DNA of 64,000 nucleotides, taken from an uncultured Parabacteroides sp. (GTDB lineage: Bacteria; Bacteroidota; Bacteroidia; Bacteroidales; Tannerellaceae). Where the stretch lies: assembly GCA_910577325.1 (NCBI GenBank), contig CAJTMR010000016.1, positions 19,476-83,475 on the forward strand, read 5' to 3'. A program made the position numbers and the translations under genes. Under the pieces are notes generated by a model. That model was given only the letters and a program-made list of their open reading frames with translations, was not told where the DNA came from and did not search any database. Each line of letters begins with the position of its first letter. Position 1 is the stretch's first letter. Shown here piece after piece: positions 34,176-43,466 of the stretch.

Positions 34176-35819
34176 ATGGCAAAGAGGTATAAGATAATTC
34201 TGTTTTTGTTTTTTATTGCAAATATGGCTTTTGCAGAAGGTGGCCTTGATTCTTTATTAATCGATTTGGATCAAACGATTCTTCGGCATGAAATTTATAA
34301 AAACAGGAGAGAGGACCGGATCCATGACCTGAAAGAAAAAGTAGCCATGGCAGTGCCCGGCACTATTGCCGCTTATCAACTCAACGATTGCATTTATCGG
34401 GAATACAAGTCTTATATGTGTGATTCGGCAGTCCTCTACCTGACCAAAAATATCCGGATAGCCCGCGATTTGCATGATCAGGAGCGCGAGTATAAAAGTA
34501 AACTACAGTTGGCCTCTTTGCATTCTGCAGCCGGTATGTATCAGGAAGCAGTTGATGTATTGAAGGAAATCTGCCGTGAAGACTTGCCCGTTTCCCTTGT
34601 TTGTGATTACTACGCCTGTAAAGAGCAGGTGTACAGGGAAATTTCCGGTAATTCCCGTGATCCGCAAACCATACGCCGCTATGAGGATAAGTCTTTTGTT
34701 TACCGGGACTCTTTAATGATGGTCTTGCCGGAAGATGCCGGCAGGCGGATCGAATTGCAGGAGCAGGCTTTGCGGGCGGACGGGGATACCAGTGAAGCCC
34801 TTCGGATTAATAATCTACGTTTGGCAAAGATTCCGTTCGGAACACCGGAATATGCATTTACTTCTTATCAGAGGGCGATGATCTATCGCCAGGAAAAGAA
34901 CCGGGAAAAAGAAAAATATTATTTGGCTCTCTCTTCTCTGTCGGATATCCAGTCGGCTATCACGGATCATGCTTCTTTGTGGATGTTGGCCGAACTATTG
35001 CTTAAAGAGGGGGATATCGAGCGTGCCTATCATTATATACGTTTTTCGTGGGATGAAACGAATCGTTTTCATGCCCGTTCAAGAAGTTGGCAGAGTGCGG
35101 ATATTCTTTCGCTGATCGACAAGAGCTATCAGGCAATGGTAGAAAGGAAGAATCGGATGCTGGTCACATATCTGACGTTGATTAGTGTGCTTACTTTGTT
35201 GTTGATCTCTGCTGTTGTCTATATATATCGGCAGATGAAGTGCTTGGCTGAGGCCCGTAACCATTTGCAGGAGACGAATGAACGGTTGAAGATGTTGAAC
35301 GACGAGCTACATCAGATGAACGATCGTTTGCAGTCTGCCAATCTGGAACTATCCGAATCCAACCAAATTAAAGAAGAGTATATCGGCCGTTTCATGAGCC
35401 TGTGTTCTTCTTATATCGACAAACTTGACGGTTACCGCCGTATGGTTTATAAAAAGGTTTCTTCTGGACAGATCGAGGAACTGGTTAAAGTTACCCGTTC
35501 GTCGAAAGGTTTGGAGCCCGAGCTGGAAGCACTTTATAAGAATTTTGATACTGCGTTTCTCCATTTGTTCCCGAATTTTGTGGCTCAATTTAATTCACTT
35601 TTGCTTGAAGATGAACAAGTGATATTGAAAAAGGATGAGTTGCTAAATACGGAACTTCGTATTTTTGCTTTGATTCGTTTGGGAATAAACGACAGTTCTC
35701 GAATTGCCGAATTCCTTCGTTATTCGGTGAACACGATCTATAATTACCGGGCAAAAGTAAAAAACAAGGCCTGTGTTTCCAGGGATAATTTCGAGGATTT
35801 GGTTCGAAAAATTCATTGA
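34176..35819 (+). CDS. DUF6377-type membrane regulator with TPR-like repeats and C-terminal HTH
   Basis: The start at 34176 gives a signal sequence (MAKRYKIILFLFFIANMAFAEG); a start 141 bases upstream would bury it. About 300 residues of TPR-like helical repeats follow, then one membrane helix (LVTYLTLISVLTLLLISAVV), a coiled coil rich in L/N/E (HLQETNERLKMLNDELHQMN) and a C-terminal domain ending in a LuxR-like helix-turn-helix (IAEFLRYSVNTIYNYRAKVK). This is the DUF6377 layout common in Bacteroidetes. It probably senses a periplasmic state and acts on nearby DNA; the target is unknown, though a glycosidase gene lies downstream. Confidence 0.8.
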   Translation: MAKRYKIILFLFFIANMAFAEGGLDSLLIDLDQTILRHEIYKNRREDRIHDLKEKVAMAVPGTIAAYQLNDCIYREYKSYMCDSAVLYLTKNIRIARDLHDQEREYKSKLQLASLHSAAGMYQEAVDVLKEICREDLPVSLVCDYYACKEQVYREISGNSRDPQTIRRYEDKSFVYRDSLMMVLPEDAGRRIELQEQALRADGDTSEALRINNLRLAKIPFGTPEYAFTSYQRAMIYRQEKNREKEKYYLALSSLSDIQSAITDHASLWMLAELLLKEGDIERAYHYIRFSWDETNRFHARSRSWQSADILSLIDKSYQAMVERKNRMLVTYLTLISVLTLLLISAVVYIYRQMKCLAEARNHLQETNERLKMLNDELHQMNDRLQSANLELSESNQIKEEYIGRFMSLCSSYIDKLDGYRRMVYKKVSSGQIEELVKVTRSSKGLEPELEALYKNFDTAFLHLFPNFVAQFNSLLLEDEQVILKKDELLNTELRIFALIRLGINDSSRIAEFLRYSVNTIYNYRAKVKNKACVSRDNFEDLVRKIH

Positions 35820-36001
35820 TACATTTATATTCGATCCACTTTTTTTAAATATGAATAGCACGTATTTAGTTGTTAAATAGCGATTTGCGTTTTTTGTTTA
35901 TCCACTTATTTGTTCACTGTCTTCTTTTCGTTGTTCATTTCTACTTAATTTTGAATCGCAAATTTGAGGTTAGCAGATTATTCATTAAAAAGTAATATGA
36001 C

Positions 36002-36160
36002 ATGAAAAAGAACATAGGGGAGTATCTTTCCCGCAAAAGTACTGAAGTAATCGCTCTGGTAGCCTGTATAGGCTTGATCATAACTATGATTTTTGCTGCT
36101 GGATCAATCCGAACCGAACAAGAGAAGGTTCATAGTGTTTTGTATTCGAATAGCTTGTAA
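36002..36160 (+). CDS. Small single-pass membrane protein (52 residues)
   Basis: The frame begins MKKNIGEYLSRKSTEVIALV and contains one hydrophobic helix (about 16-35, VIALVACIGLIITMIFAAGS), then a short charged tail. It has a TAnnTTTG match (TAATTTTG, 35946-35953) upstream and a strong terminator downstream, which supports it as a separate transcription unit. Function unknown. Too short to be certain, but composition and signals favour a real gene. Confidence 0.6.
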   Translation: MKKNIGEYLSRKSTEVIALVACIGLIITMIFAAGSIRTEQEKVHSVLYSNSL

Positions 36161-36223
36161 ACGAAATAAATAGATCCTGTTTTCCTAAATAAGAGTGTTT
36201 TAATTTCTCTATACATATAGTGT

Positions 36224-36268
36224 ATATCCGGTTCCTCTGCATGGCTGTAGGAATCGGATATTTTTTTT
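36224..36268 (+). terminator. Intrinsic terminator after the small membrane protein gene
   Basis: A 13-pair stem with one G-T pair (36224-36236 with 36249-36261) is followed by eight T residues. Confidence 0.85.
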
Positions 36269-36366
36269 ATGTGTCTGAAAATCAGAACAGGGAAAAGAAA
36301 TGCGGAATAATCAAAAGAAATAGCAAGAGGGGGCTTTTTGTTGAAATTATTCCGTAAGTTTGCATT

Positions 36367-38817
36367 ATGAAGTCGAATTTGATTCTTTTAGCACTTATAT
36401 TAGTATGCTGTCAACCGGAAATGCCAGTAACATCTTCTATTTTGGTGGAGGGGGATGGCTTGACAATTCCTGTGAATAAGGAGTTGTATGGTTTGACTAT
36501 TGAGGAAATCAACCATGCGGTGGATGGGGGTATTTATGCGGAACTGATACAAAACCGGAGCTTTGAGGATGGGGTGCCTCCCTTGAACTGTCCGTACGAT
36601 CCTGTCCGTCGGGTCCTGACTACCCCGAATGGATGGAGTATTCCTTTCTTGCATTCTGATTCGGTGCCGGGATGGCGTTGCTTTTCCGCGACATCTTATA
36701 TGTATCCTGACGCTAAGGAGTTGATTAATGACAAGAACCGGCGTTCCCTGTTGGTCTCTGTGTCCGCTTCTGCCGAGTCGGGAAAAGGAGGGGTCGTCGC
36801 TGAAGGGTATGGAGGAATATCGCTTCGAAAAGGTGAGAAATATGATTTGTCTTTTTACATGAAAGGGGGTTCTCTGATACCGAAGACCGTAAGCCTGGCT
36901 TTGGTTGATTCTACCGGGGAGACGGCTTTCAGCGAAGTGTATCATGTGACACCGGTCTATGAATGGAGGAAGTACAAGCACACTTTTACCGCTACCTCGA
37001 ATACAAACAAAGCCGTGTTGACAATAACGACTGACAGTTCGGCGGTTTTTTGGCTGGATGTCGTTTCCCTGTTTCCGCAGAATACATGGAAAGGCCGTCC
37101 GAATGGTTTGCGTCCGGAACTGATGGAGCAGATTGCTGCATTGAAGCCTGCGTTTATACGTTTCCCCGGAGGAAATTTTGTAGAAGGATATACGGCCGGA
37201 ACCTATCCGGTCTGGCGTGAAACCGTTGGTGACATTGCCCAACGCAAGTATTTCTGGAATGTATGGGCATACGGTACGACAAACGGTATCGGTTATCACG
37301 AGTATCTCCAAATGTGTGAGGATTTGGGTGCCGAACCTGTTTATGTCATTAATAGCGGTGTGACCAGTCAAAGCCGTCGTCCGCGTTATGAAGACGTGAC
37401 GACGATGGGAAAACTGGTACAGGATGCTTTGGATGCTATTGCCTATGCCAATGAGCCGGCCGATTCCGTTATGGGAGCTTTGCGAGCCGGTTACGGACAC
37501 CCGGAACCTTTCGGGTTAAAGTATGTGGAGATCGGTAGTGAAAATTACGGACCGGAATATGCCAAGCGTTTCGAGCTGTTTAAGAAAGCGATCCAGAAGA
37601 CTTATCCGGACGTTACGGTGATAAGTAGTTCCGACATGAAAGGGAAAAATAGGAATGAATGGTCGGATACTCATTTTTATTCGAGCGAATTGTTTTTGAT
37701 CTCCAATCACAATCGTTTTACAACCGGACGATATACGCGCCGGATGTCTCCGGTCTTTATCGGGGAATTCGGCTTGTCTGGCGGGGCGACTCCGGGAAGT
37801 CTGCGGGCTGCTGTTGGGGAGGCTTGCTTTCTTGCTGGAGCTGAAAACAACCAGGATATCGTGAAGCGTTTGGCTTATACTCCGGTTCTGGGTAATACGA
37901 AATATAAGATAGAACGTTATCCGGCTATCTCTTTTGATGGTGAACGGATTGCTCTTTCTCCTTCTTACCATCTTCTGCAAATGTTCGGTAACAACAGGGG
38001 GGACGAGGTGTTGAAGACCGAAGTTCGCACCTATCGGAAACCTCAAGTGACTTTGGGGTGTGCTGGTGTGGAAATGTTTGATAATAACTATGAATTTAAA
38101 GATGTGAATATCAATGATTACCCGGTTGCCGAAGGGGCTGTTATGACCGGAGGCTGGACTGTCAGCGAGGGTACGTTGATACCGGCAGCAAACAGGTGGA
38201 ATTACATTCTATTAGGTGATCCGTCTGCCTATGATTATACCTTCTCTGCGGATATCAGGCGGACGAAGGGGAGTGGACCCATTCAGCTCCATGTACGTGA
38301 TAACGGGTTTCCCGGAAAACAGAACGACTATATCGGGTTGACGCTCGGCTCTGGTGTTGCTGAGTTTTATCGTCAGGCAGGTGGGGTGAGAGATACATTG
38401 CGTGCACCTGTCCTTTATCCGTTCGAGAGCAACCGTTGGTATAATGTGAAGATCGTGTGTAAAGGTGAACAAATTGGTTGTTTTGTGAATGATACATTAA
38501 TTCACGAGGCAATACTTCCCAGCATACCTTCATTGGTCTCTACTGCGGCTTTGGATAAGGAGAATCATACGATCATATTAAAGGTAGTCAACACGACCCA
38601 GCATGAAGAGAAGACTGAACTGGACCTGCAAGGTGTCAGTGTGGAAAATACGGTTGAAATTATTCAGTTGGCAGGAGATCCCGAAGCACGTAACACTTAC
38701 GACAAACCTCATGTGATTGAACCGGAGACAAAAGAAGTATCGTTCTCGTTGAGTGGCCCCAAGATATACAATTTCCCTCCGAACTCGATTACGATAATGA
38801 AATGGAAGATTAACTGA
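36367..38817 (+). CDS. GH51-type alpha-L-arabinofuranosidase, lipoprotein
   Basis: An 816-residue lipoprotein (MKSNLILLALILVCCQ, lipobox cysteine near residue 15). GH51 enzymes remove alpha-L-arabinofuranosyl groups from plant polysaccharides. The N-terminal part has YGLTIEEINHAVDGGIYAELIQNRSFE, then a CBM4_9-like jelly roll. The catalytic TIM barrel has FIRFPGGNFVEGY, acid/base Glu392 in EIGSENYG and nucleophile Glu467 in FIGEFGL. A second jelly-roll/LamG-like region lies near 590-720. A -7-like TAAGTTTG ends only four bases before the ATG, so an almost leaderless mRNA is possible. No SusC/SusD genes are adjacent. Confidence 0.9.
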   Translation: MKSNLILLALILVCCQPEMPVTSSILVEGDGLTIPVNKELYGLTIEEINHAVDGGIYAELIQNRSFEDGVPPLNCPYDPVRRVLTTPNGWSIPFLHSDSVPGWRCFSATSYMYPDAKELINDKNRRSLLVSVSASAESGKGGVVAEGYGGISLRKGEKYDLSFYMKGGSLIPKTVSLALVDSTGETAFSEVYHVTPVYEWRKYKHTFTATSNTNKAVLTITTDSSAVFWLDVVSLFPQNTWKGRPNGLRPELMEQIAALKPAFIRFPGGNFVEGYTAGTYPVWRETVGDIAQRKYFWNVWAYGTTNGIGYHEYLQMCEDLGAEPVYVINSGVTSQSRRPRYEDVTTMGKLVQDALDAIAYANEPADSVMGALRAGYGHPEPFGLKYVEIGSENYGPEYAKRFELFKKAIQKTYPDVTVISSSDMKGKNRNEWSDTHFYSSELFLISNHNRFTTGRYTRRMSPVFIGEFGLSGGATPGSLRAAVGEACFLAGAENNQDIVKRLAYTPVLGNTKYKIERYPAISFDGERIALSPSYHLLQMFGNNRGDEVLKTEVRTYRKPQVTLGCAGVEMFDNNYEFKDVNINDYPVAEGAVMTGGWTVSEGTLIPAANRWNYILLGDPSAYDYTFSADIRRTKGSGPIQLHVRDNGFPGKQNDYIGLTLGSGVAEFYRQAGGVRDTLRAPVLYPFESNRWYNVKIVCKGEQIGCFVNDTLIHEAILPSIPSLVSTAALDKENHTIILKVVNTTQHEEKTELDLQGVSVENTVEIIQLAGDPEARNTYDKPHVIEPETKEVSFSLSGPKIYNFPPNSITIMKWKIN

Positions 38818-38861
38818 CATACCGCCTTACCCATGATATTCAAAACGAACTTATATGCTTT

Positions 38862-40544
38862 TTAACCGGAAAGCCCTATCTTTCCTTCTTTCAGATAAAA
38901 TCGTTTGTCATGTTCGGCTAAGAAGCGTATAGTAGTGACGATTTTCTCTTCGGGGAAAGGCAAAGAAGGAATCAAAGCGGTGACAGGGAGTGGTTGCCGG
39001 TCTGAAAGCAGTTCGAGCAGAGAGTCGCGTATGGCGTTGAAATCCCGATTGTTCAGACCGGAATCATTCTTGGAAAGGCAGATATCGCAACAGCCGCAAT
39101 CTTCCATATTCTTTTCTCCGAAATAGGAGAGTAGCAGGCGGTTTCGGCAAACACGTTCCCCGTCCATATATTCCACCACTTTCGAGATGCGCTTTTTCAT
39201 CCTTTCAAAGCGTTCCTCATAGACAGAGGGCGGGATAACAAGAGCTTTCTTTTCCATCCGCGGATGCGTATAGGTTATTCGGGCGGCTGTCGGCGAAAAA
39301 GGTTCATCTACCGCTTCGCTATATTCGATGTAGCCGGACAGTTCCAGCAGTTTCAGTGCATGATGCACCTGTAATGGGGGAAGTTGGCAGGCGGAACAGA
39401 AATCAACCAATGCAAATTCGTGTATGATGTCCTTTCCGCGCCCTTCCGGTATTTGGTAGTAGTCTCCCAATGCTTCGTACACTTGTCTGATCAGTCTTTT
39501 TTCCGGAAATTCGTCATTTATTCGTTTTTTTAGCTGGAAACTATCCGCATCCGTACAGAGAGCTACGGCATAAGCTTTCCGGCTGTCCCGTCCGGCACGG
39601 CCTGCCTCTTGGAAATATTCTTCCAATGATCCCGGCATATCCAGATGGACAACCAACCGCACGTCCGGTTTGTCGATCCCCATTCCGAAAGCGTTTGTCG
39701 CAACTATAACCCGGCATTCGTTATTTTTCCAGCGGTACTGGCGGATCGCCTTTTCTTCCCGGTTCAGCCCGGCATGAAAGAAATCGGCAGATATTCCGGC
39801 TTGTTGCAGGAAGAGAGCCGCCTCTTTTGTCTGTTTCCGGTTCCGGGTATAGACGATGGCCGTACCTGGAACTTTTCCAAGTATGTAAAGCAATGTGTTC
39901 AGCTTGTCTTCCGTGCGGCGTATGATGTAGGCGAGATTCGGGCGGGCGAAACTTTTCAGGAAAACATTTTTTTCCTTGAATAGCAGTCGTCCCTGTATGT
40001 CGTCCACGACTTCGGGAGTGGCGGTTGACGTCAGTGCCAGTACCGGCACGCCGGGCAGTTGTCCCCGTATGTCGGCAATATGGAGATAGGAAGGACGGAA
40101 GTCATAGCCCCATTGCGAGATGCAATGACTCTCGTCTACCACTAACAGGCAGACGTTCATGGCTTGCAGCTTTTCCCTGAAGAACCCGGTGGCAAGCCGT
40201 TCGGGTGAAACATACAGGAACTTGTATTGCCCGGAAATGCAATCCTCCAATTCCGTAGAGATCTCCTTGTAGTCCATACCGGAATATACAGCCGTAGCTT
40301 TGATTCCGACCCGGCGCAAGTTTTCGACCTGGTCGCGCATCAAAGCGATAAGCGGAGTAATAACCAAGCAAATACCCTCCATCGTCATCGCCGGGACCTG
40401 GAAAGTGATCGATTTGCCACCTCCCGTCGGCATCAGGCCGAGCGTGTCTTTTCCGGCACAGACGGAACGGATGATATCTTCCTGTAAAGGACGGAAAGCA
40501 GGGTATCCCCAATACTTCCCTAATATCTTATGGTAGACGTCCAC
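38862..40544 (-). CDS. recQ: ATP-dependent DNA helicase, RecQ family
   Basis: A 560-residue 3'-5' helicase. Motifs are visible in order: PTGGGKSITFQVPA (Walker A), VVDESHCISQWGYDFRPSY (DEAH box and aromatic loop), ATNAFGMGIDKPDVRLVVH and EYFQEAGRAGRDSR. The zinc-binding cysteines follow (CRNRLLLSYFGEKNMEDCGC, then CDIC). It ends soon after a winged-helix-like region and lacks the HRDC domain of E. coli RecQ. The start is GTG at 40544, nine bases after the recJ stop; no in-frame ATG fits. Cotranscribed with recJ. Confidence 0.93.
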   Translation of the reverse strand: MDVYHKILGKYWGYPAFRPLQEDIIRSVCAGKDTLGLMPTGGGKSITFQVPAMTMEGICLVITPLIALMRDQVENLRRVGIKATAVYSGMDYKEISTELEDCISGQYKFLYVSPERLATGFFREKLQAMNVCLLVVDESHCISQWGYDFRPSYLHIADIRGQLPGVPVLALTSTATPEVVDDIQGRLLFKEKNVFLKSFARPNLAYIIRRTEDKLNTLLYILGKVPGTAIVYTRNRKQTKEAALFLQQAGISADFFHAGLNREEKAIRQYRWKNNECRVIVATNAFGMGIDKPDVRLVVHLDMPGSLEEYFQEAGRAGRDSRKAYAVALCTDADSFQLKKRINDEFPEKRLIRQVYEALGDYYQIPEGRGKDIIHEFALVDFCSACQLPPLQVHHALKLLELSGYIEYSEAVDEPFSPTAARITYTHPRMEKKALVIPPSVYEERFERMKKRISKVVEYMDGERVCRNRLLLSYFGEKNMEDCGCCDICLSKNDSGLNNRDFNAIRDSLLELLSDRQPLPVTALIPSLPFPEEKIVTTIRFLAEHDKRFYLKEGKIGLSG

Positions 40545-40553
40545 CGCATCCCT

Positions 40554-42278
40554 TCATATGTCGTTCTCCTTGATGTCTTTCACCATCAGTTGTAATGAGG
40601 TGTTTCCGTTGTAGGTATTCTCCTCGATCGTGTAACAGATATTGAAAGGTTTCATGTTTTTGATATGCGTGTTGTACTGGCGCATACCGAAAGCAATTCC
40701 GTGTATCGGTGTGCTTGACTTGTCGTCGATCAGCTCCAGCTTGATATGTTCCAGGTCTTTCCCTACCAGCTTGCTGGTTCCGTAATCCTTGACTCCGAGC
40801 GAACAAAATATCGGTTTTTGGTTGTCCGGGCCGAATGGATTCATTTTTTTTAGTTCGCTCATGAACTTGGAGTTGATATCTCGCAGGTCCAGTACGGCAT
40901 CTATATCGATCTGCGGCGTCATCTGTTCAGGGATGATCTCGTCGGCAGCCAGTTTGAGAAACCGTTCGGTGAAAGCATCCAAGTTTTCCTCTTTCAGGGA
41001 GAGGCCGGCGGCATACGTGTGGCCTCCGAAGTTTTCCAACAGGTCGCGGCAGCTTTCGATCGCTTTATAGATATCGAATCCCGTAACCGACCGAGCGGAG
41101 CCGGTAATCAGTTCGGACGATTTCGTCAGGACGACCGCCGGGCGGTAATATTTTTCAGTCAGGCGAGAGGCAACGATACCGATAACCCCTTTGTGCCATT
41201 CCGGATTGTAAACGATGATCGCCTTGCGGTCTTCCATATTCTGGAATTCGTCGATGATGGCATTCGCCTCATCGGTGATCTTCTTGTCCAGTTCGCGCCG
41301 TTCTTCGTTGTATTGGTTGATGCTTTCGCTTTTTTCGCGAGCCACGTCCACATCCTTTGCCAGTAACAGTTCGACCGCTTCCTTTCCGTTCATCATACGA
41401 CCGGAAGCGTTGATGCGCGGTCCGATCTTAAAGACGATGTCGCTGATTGTGATTTCTTTGCCCGACAAACCGCAGATATCGATAATTCCTTTCAGACCAA
41501 GGCTCGGATTGCTGTTAAGCTGTTTTAAACCGTAATAAGCCAGTATGCGGTTTTCACCGGTAATGGGGACGATGTCCGAAGCGATGCTGACTGCTGTCAG
41601 TTCCAGCAGTTTTTCCAAGTCGGCGAATGGAAAGTTGTTGCTTTTGGCGAATGCCTGCATGAACTTGAAACCGACGCCGCACCCCGACAGATGTTCATAC
41701 GGATAGACGGAGTCCACCCGCTTGGCATCCAGCACGGCCACGGCGTTTGGCAATATGTCGTCCGGCATGTGATGGTCACAGATAATAAAGTCGATCCCAA
41801 ATTGTTTGGCATATTCGATCTTTTCGATGGCCTTGATACCGCAGTCGAGCGAGATCACCAGTGTGATCCCGTTTTCCCGGGCGTAATCGATTCCCTTATA
41901 AGAAATTCCGTATCCTTCGTCATATCGGTCCGGAATATAGTAATCCAATGACGACGAATAAGGACGCAAATACTTGTAGACCAATGAAACGGCAGTCGTT
42001 CCGTCTACATCGTAGTCTCCGTAAATCAAAATCTTCTCTTTGTTTCCCAATGCTTTGTTCAAGCGCTTGACCGCCTTTTCCATATCCGGCATAAGGAATG
42101 GATCATGCAGATCGTTCAAACTGGGTTTAAAGAATTTTTTCACCTCTTCAACAGTGGAAAGTCCTCGTTGAACGAGCAAAAGGCATACGAACGGACTAAT
42201 TCCCAGGTCACTTGCCAGTTTGTCTCTTTTATGTAACTCTTCTTCTGTTGGGGTTTGAAAGTTCCATTTTGTAATCAT
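40554..42278 (-). CDS. recJ: Single-stranded-DNA-specific exonuclease RecJ
   Basis: A 574-residue 5'-3' exonuclease of the DHH phosphoesterase family. Core motifs are YGDYDVDGTTAVSL, SLDCGIKAIEKI, ICDHHMPDD, the SGCGVGFKFMQAF region and the DHHA1-domain INASGRMMNGKEAVELL. It works with RecQ to resect DNA in the RecFOR pathway, and here the two genes form one unit. A mobile element lies 258 bases upstream of its start. Confidence 0.96.
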   Translation of the reverse strand: MITKWNFQTPTEEELHKRDKLASDLGISPFVCLLLVQRGLSTVEEVKKFFKPSLNDLHDPFLMPDMEKAVKRLNKALGNKEKILIYGDYDVDGTTAVSLVYKYLRPYSSSLDYYIPDRYDEGYGISYKGIDYARENGITLVISLDCGIKAIEKIEYAKQFGIDFIICDHHMPDDILPNAVAVLDAKRVDSVYPYEHLSGCGVGFKFMQAFAKSNNFPFADLEKLLELTAVSIASDIVPITGENRILAYYGLKQLNSNPSLGLKGIIDICGLSGKEITISDIVFKIGPRINASGRMMNGKEAVELLLAKDVDVAREKSESINQYNEERRELDKKITDEANAIIDEFQNMEDRKAIIVYNPEWHKGVIGIVASRLTEKYYRPAVVLTKSSELITGSARSVTGFDIYKAIESCRDLLENFGGHTYAAGLSLKEENLDAFTERFLKLAADEIIPEQMTPQIDIDAVLDLRDINSKFMSELKKMNPFGPDNQKPIFCSLGVKDYGTSKLVGKDLEHIKLELIDDKSSTPIHGIAFGMRQYNTHIKNMKPFNICYTIEENTYNGNTSLQLMVKDIKENDI

Positions 42279-42536
42279 TATATATTGTTTTTTCTTTTTT
42301 CGTCTCTGATATATCGGATATGCGGGTTTATGGTGATAAAACCTCCAATATATTTGAATCCGTAAAGTTAGATAATATAAATGGATATTTCAGTTTGGCC
42401 GCTTGCTTTTTTGTTAATTAGAAGTTGTTTTAATTTTTTCAAGCCGCTTTTCGGCTGTTTTTTGCCTGTTTGGAGGGTGTGAAATGGCTGATTATGGGTG
42501 TTGGTAACATTGAATTATAAAACAGCGTTTTGCTTT

Positions 42537-43250
42537 CAGGGCAACCGCACCAAAATCATAAAGTGTCCATCTGTTTTCGCCACCGGTACGGACTCATCCT
42601 ATAAATGTTTTTGCGAAAACAACTATCATACTATCATATCCGTCTGTATATTGTTTTAAACCAATATGTTAAAGTATGATAGTTGCCGTTTTGACCTATC
42701 ATTCATCTGTCATAACCATCATGGTGAAAAACGATAACATCCTGTGAATCAATTATACGATAAAAACAGGGACCGTCCGGAAACAGGTGCAAAACCTGTT
42801 AAAACGGCTTCTTTTTTCCTTAAGACAGGCTTTTCTTTTGTCAAAAATAGTTTTTAAAGCCGCTTGAGGCCTGGGTGTACCTACCACACAGACCCGGGCG
42901 CGGGAGAGGTGCAGACCCGGGTCTGTACGAGACCTTTGTGTGGATGCGGGGATGTTAATCTGCCATGTTAGAGGCGTTTTTATGCCCTGTTTTGCATCTT
43001 TTTGCCGATGGCTATTTTTACCTATGCAAACATAAACGACATATTATCAGTCATATAAATAAGTAGTCATGTAAAAAGCATGATAGATGCATGATAGTAG
43101 AATGATAGTAAAAAATAACAACTGTCATGCTTTAACATATTGTGAAACAGAAGTTAACAACCGGGTGTGATAGTATGATAGTTGGTTTGCAAAATTTTCA
43201 TGAAAGAATAGAAGTGATTTCGGATAGCAATTTTTGGTGCGGTTGCCCTG
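42537..43250 (+). mobile_element. MITE-like non-coding element, copy 3 (complete, 714 bp)
   Basis: Perfect 19-bp terminal inverted repeats, CAGGGCAACCGCACCAAAA at 42537-42555 and its exact inverse at 43232-43250. The flanking bases GTTTTGCTTT are duplicated perfectly (42527-42536 and 43251-43260), a 10-bp target duplication. Further in, AACTATCATACTATCA (42621-42636) and its inverse (43168-43183) form subterminal repeats, and weaker inverted similarity (AATATGTTAAAG near 42664) extends about 160 bases into each side. There is no transposase and no open frame shared with the other copies. It would need an enzyme in trans, and the family of that enzyme cannot be named from the ends alone. Confidence 0.93.
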
Positions 43251-43326
43251 GTTTTGCTTTTGAGAAATAAGACTAAATAGATTGTAGCTACTCAGCCCCT
43301 TTCCTCCCTCTAAAAAATAAAAAACG

Positions 43327-43334
43327 TATCTTTG
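43327..43334 (+). promoter_or_regulatory. Candidate -7 box for the 43467 gene
   Basis: TATCTTTG fits TAnnTTTG. The 130-base leader that follows contains a 27-codon frame starting at about 43362 (MADGSFAKKYITPSV...) that may be chance. Confidence 0.4.
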
Positions 43335-43466
43335 TTCCGGAATAATCATATATGGGTAGAGATGGCAGATGGTTCATTTGCCAAGAAGTATATTACTCCT
43401 TCTGTAAAAAGGTACTTGAATTTGTCGAATGTGGTGAAATGTTGAACTCAAAATTAGAAGAAAGAA

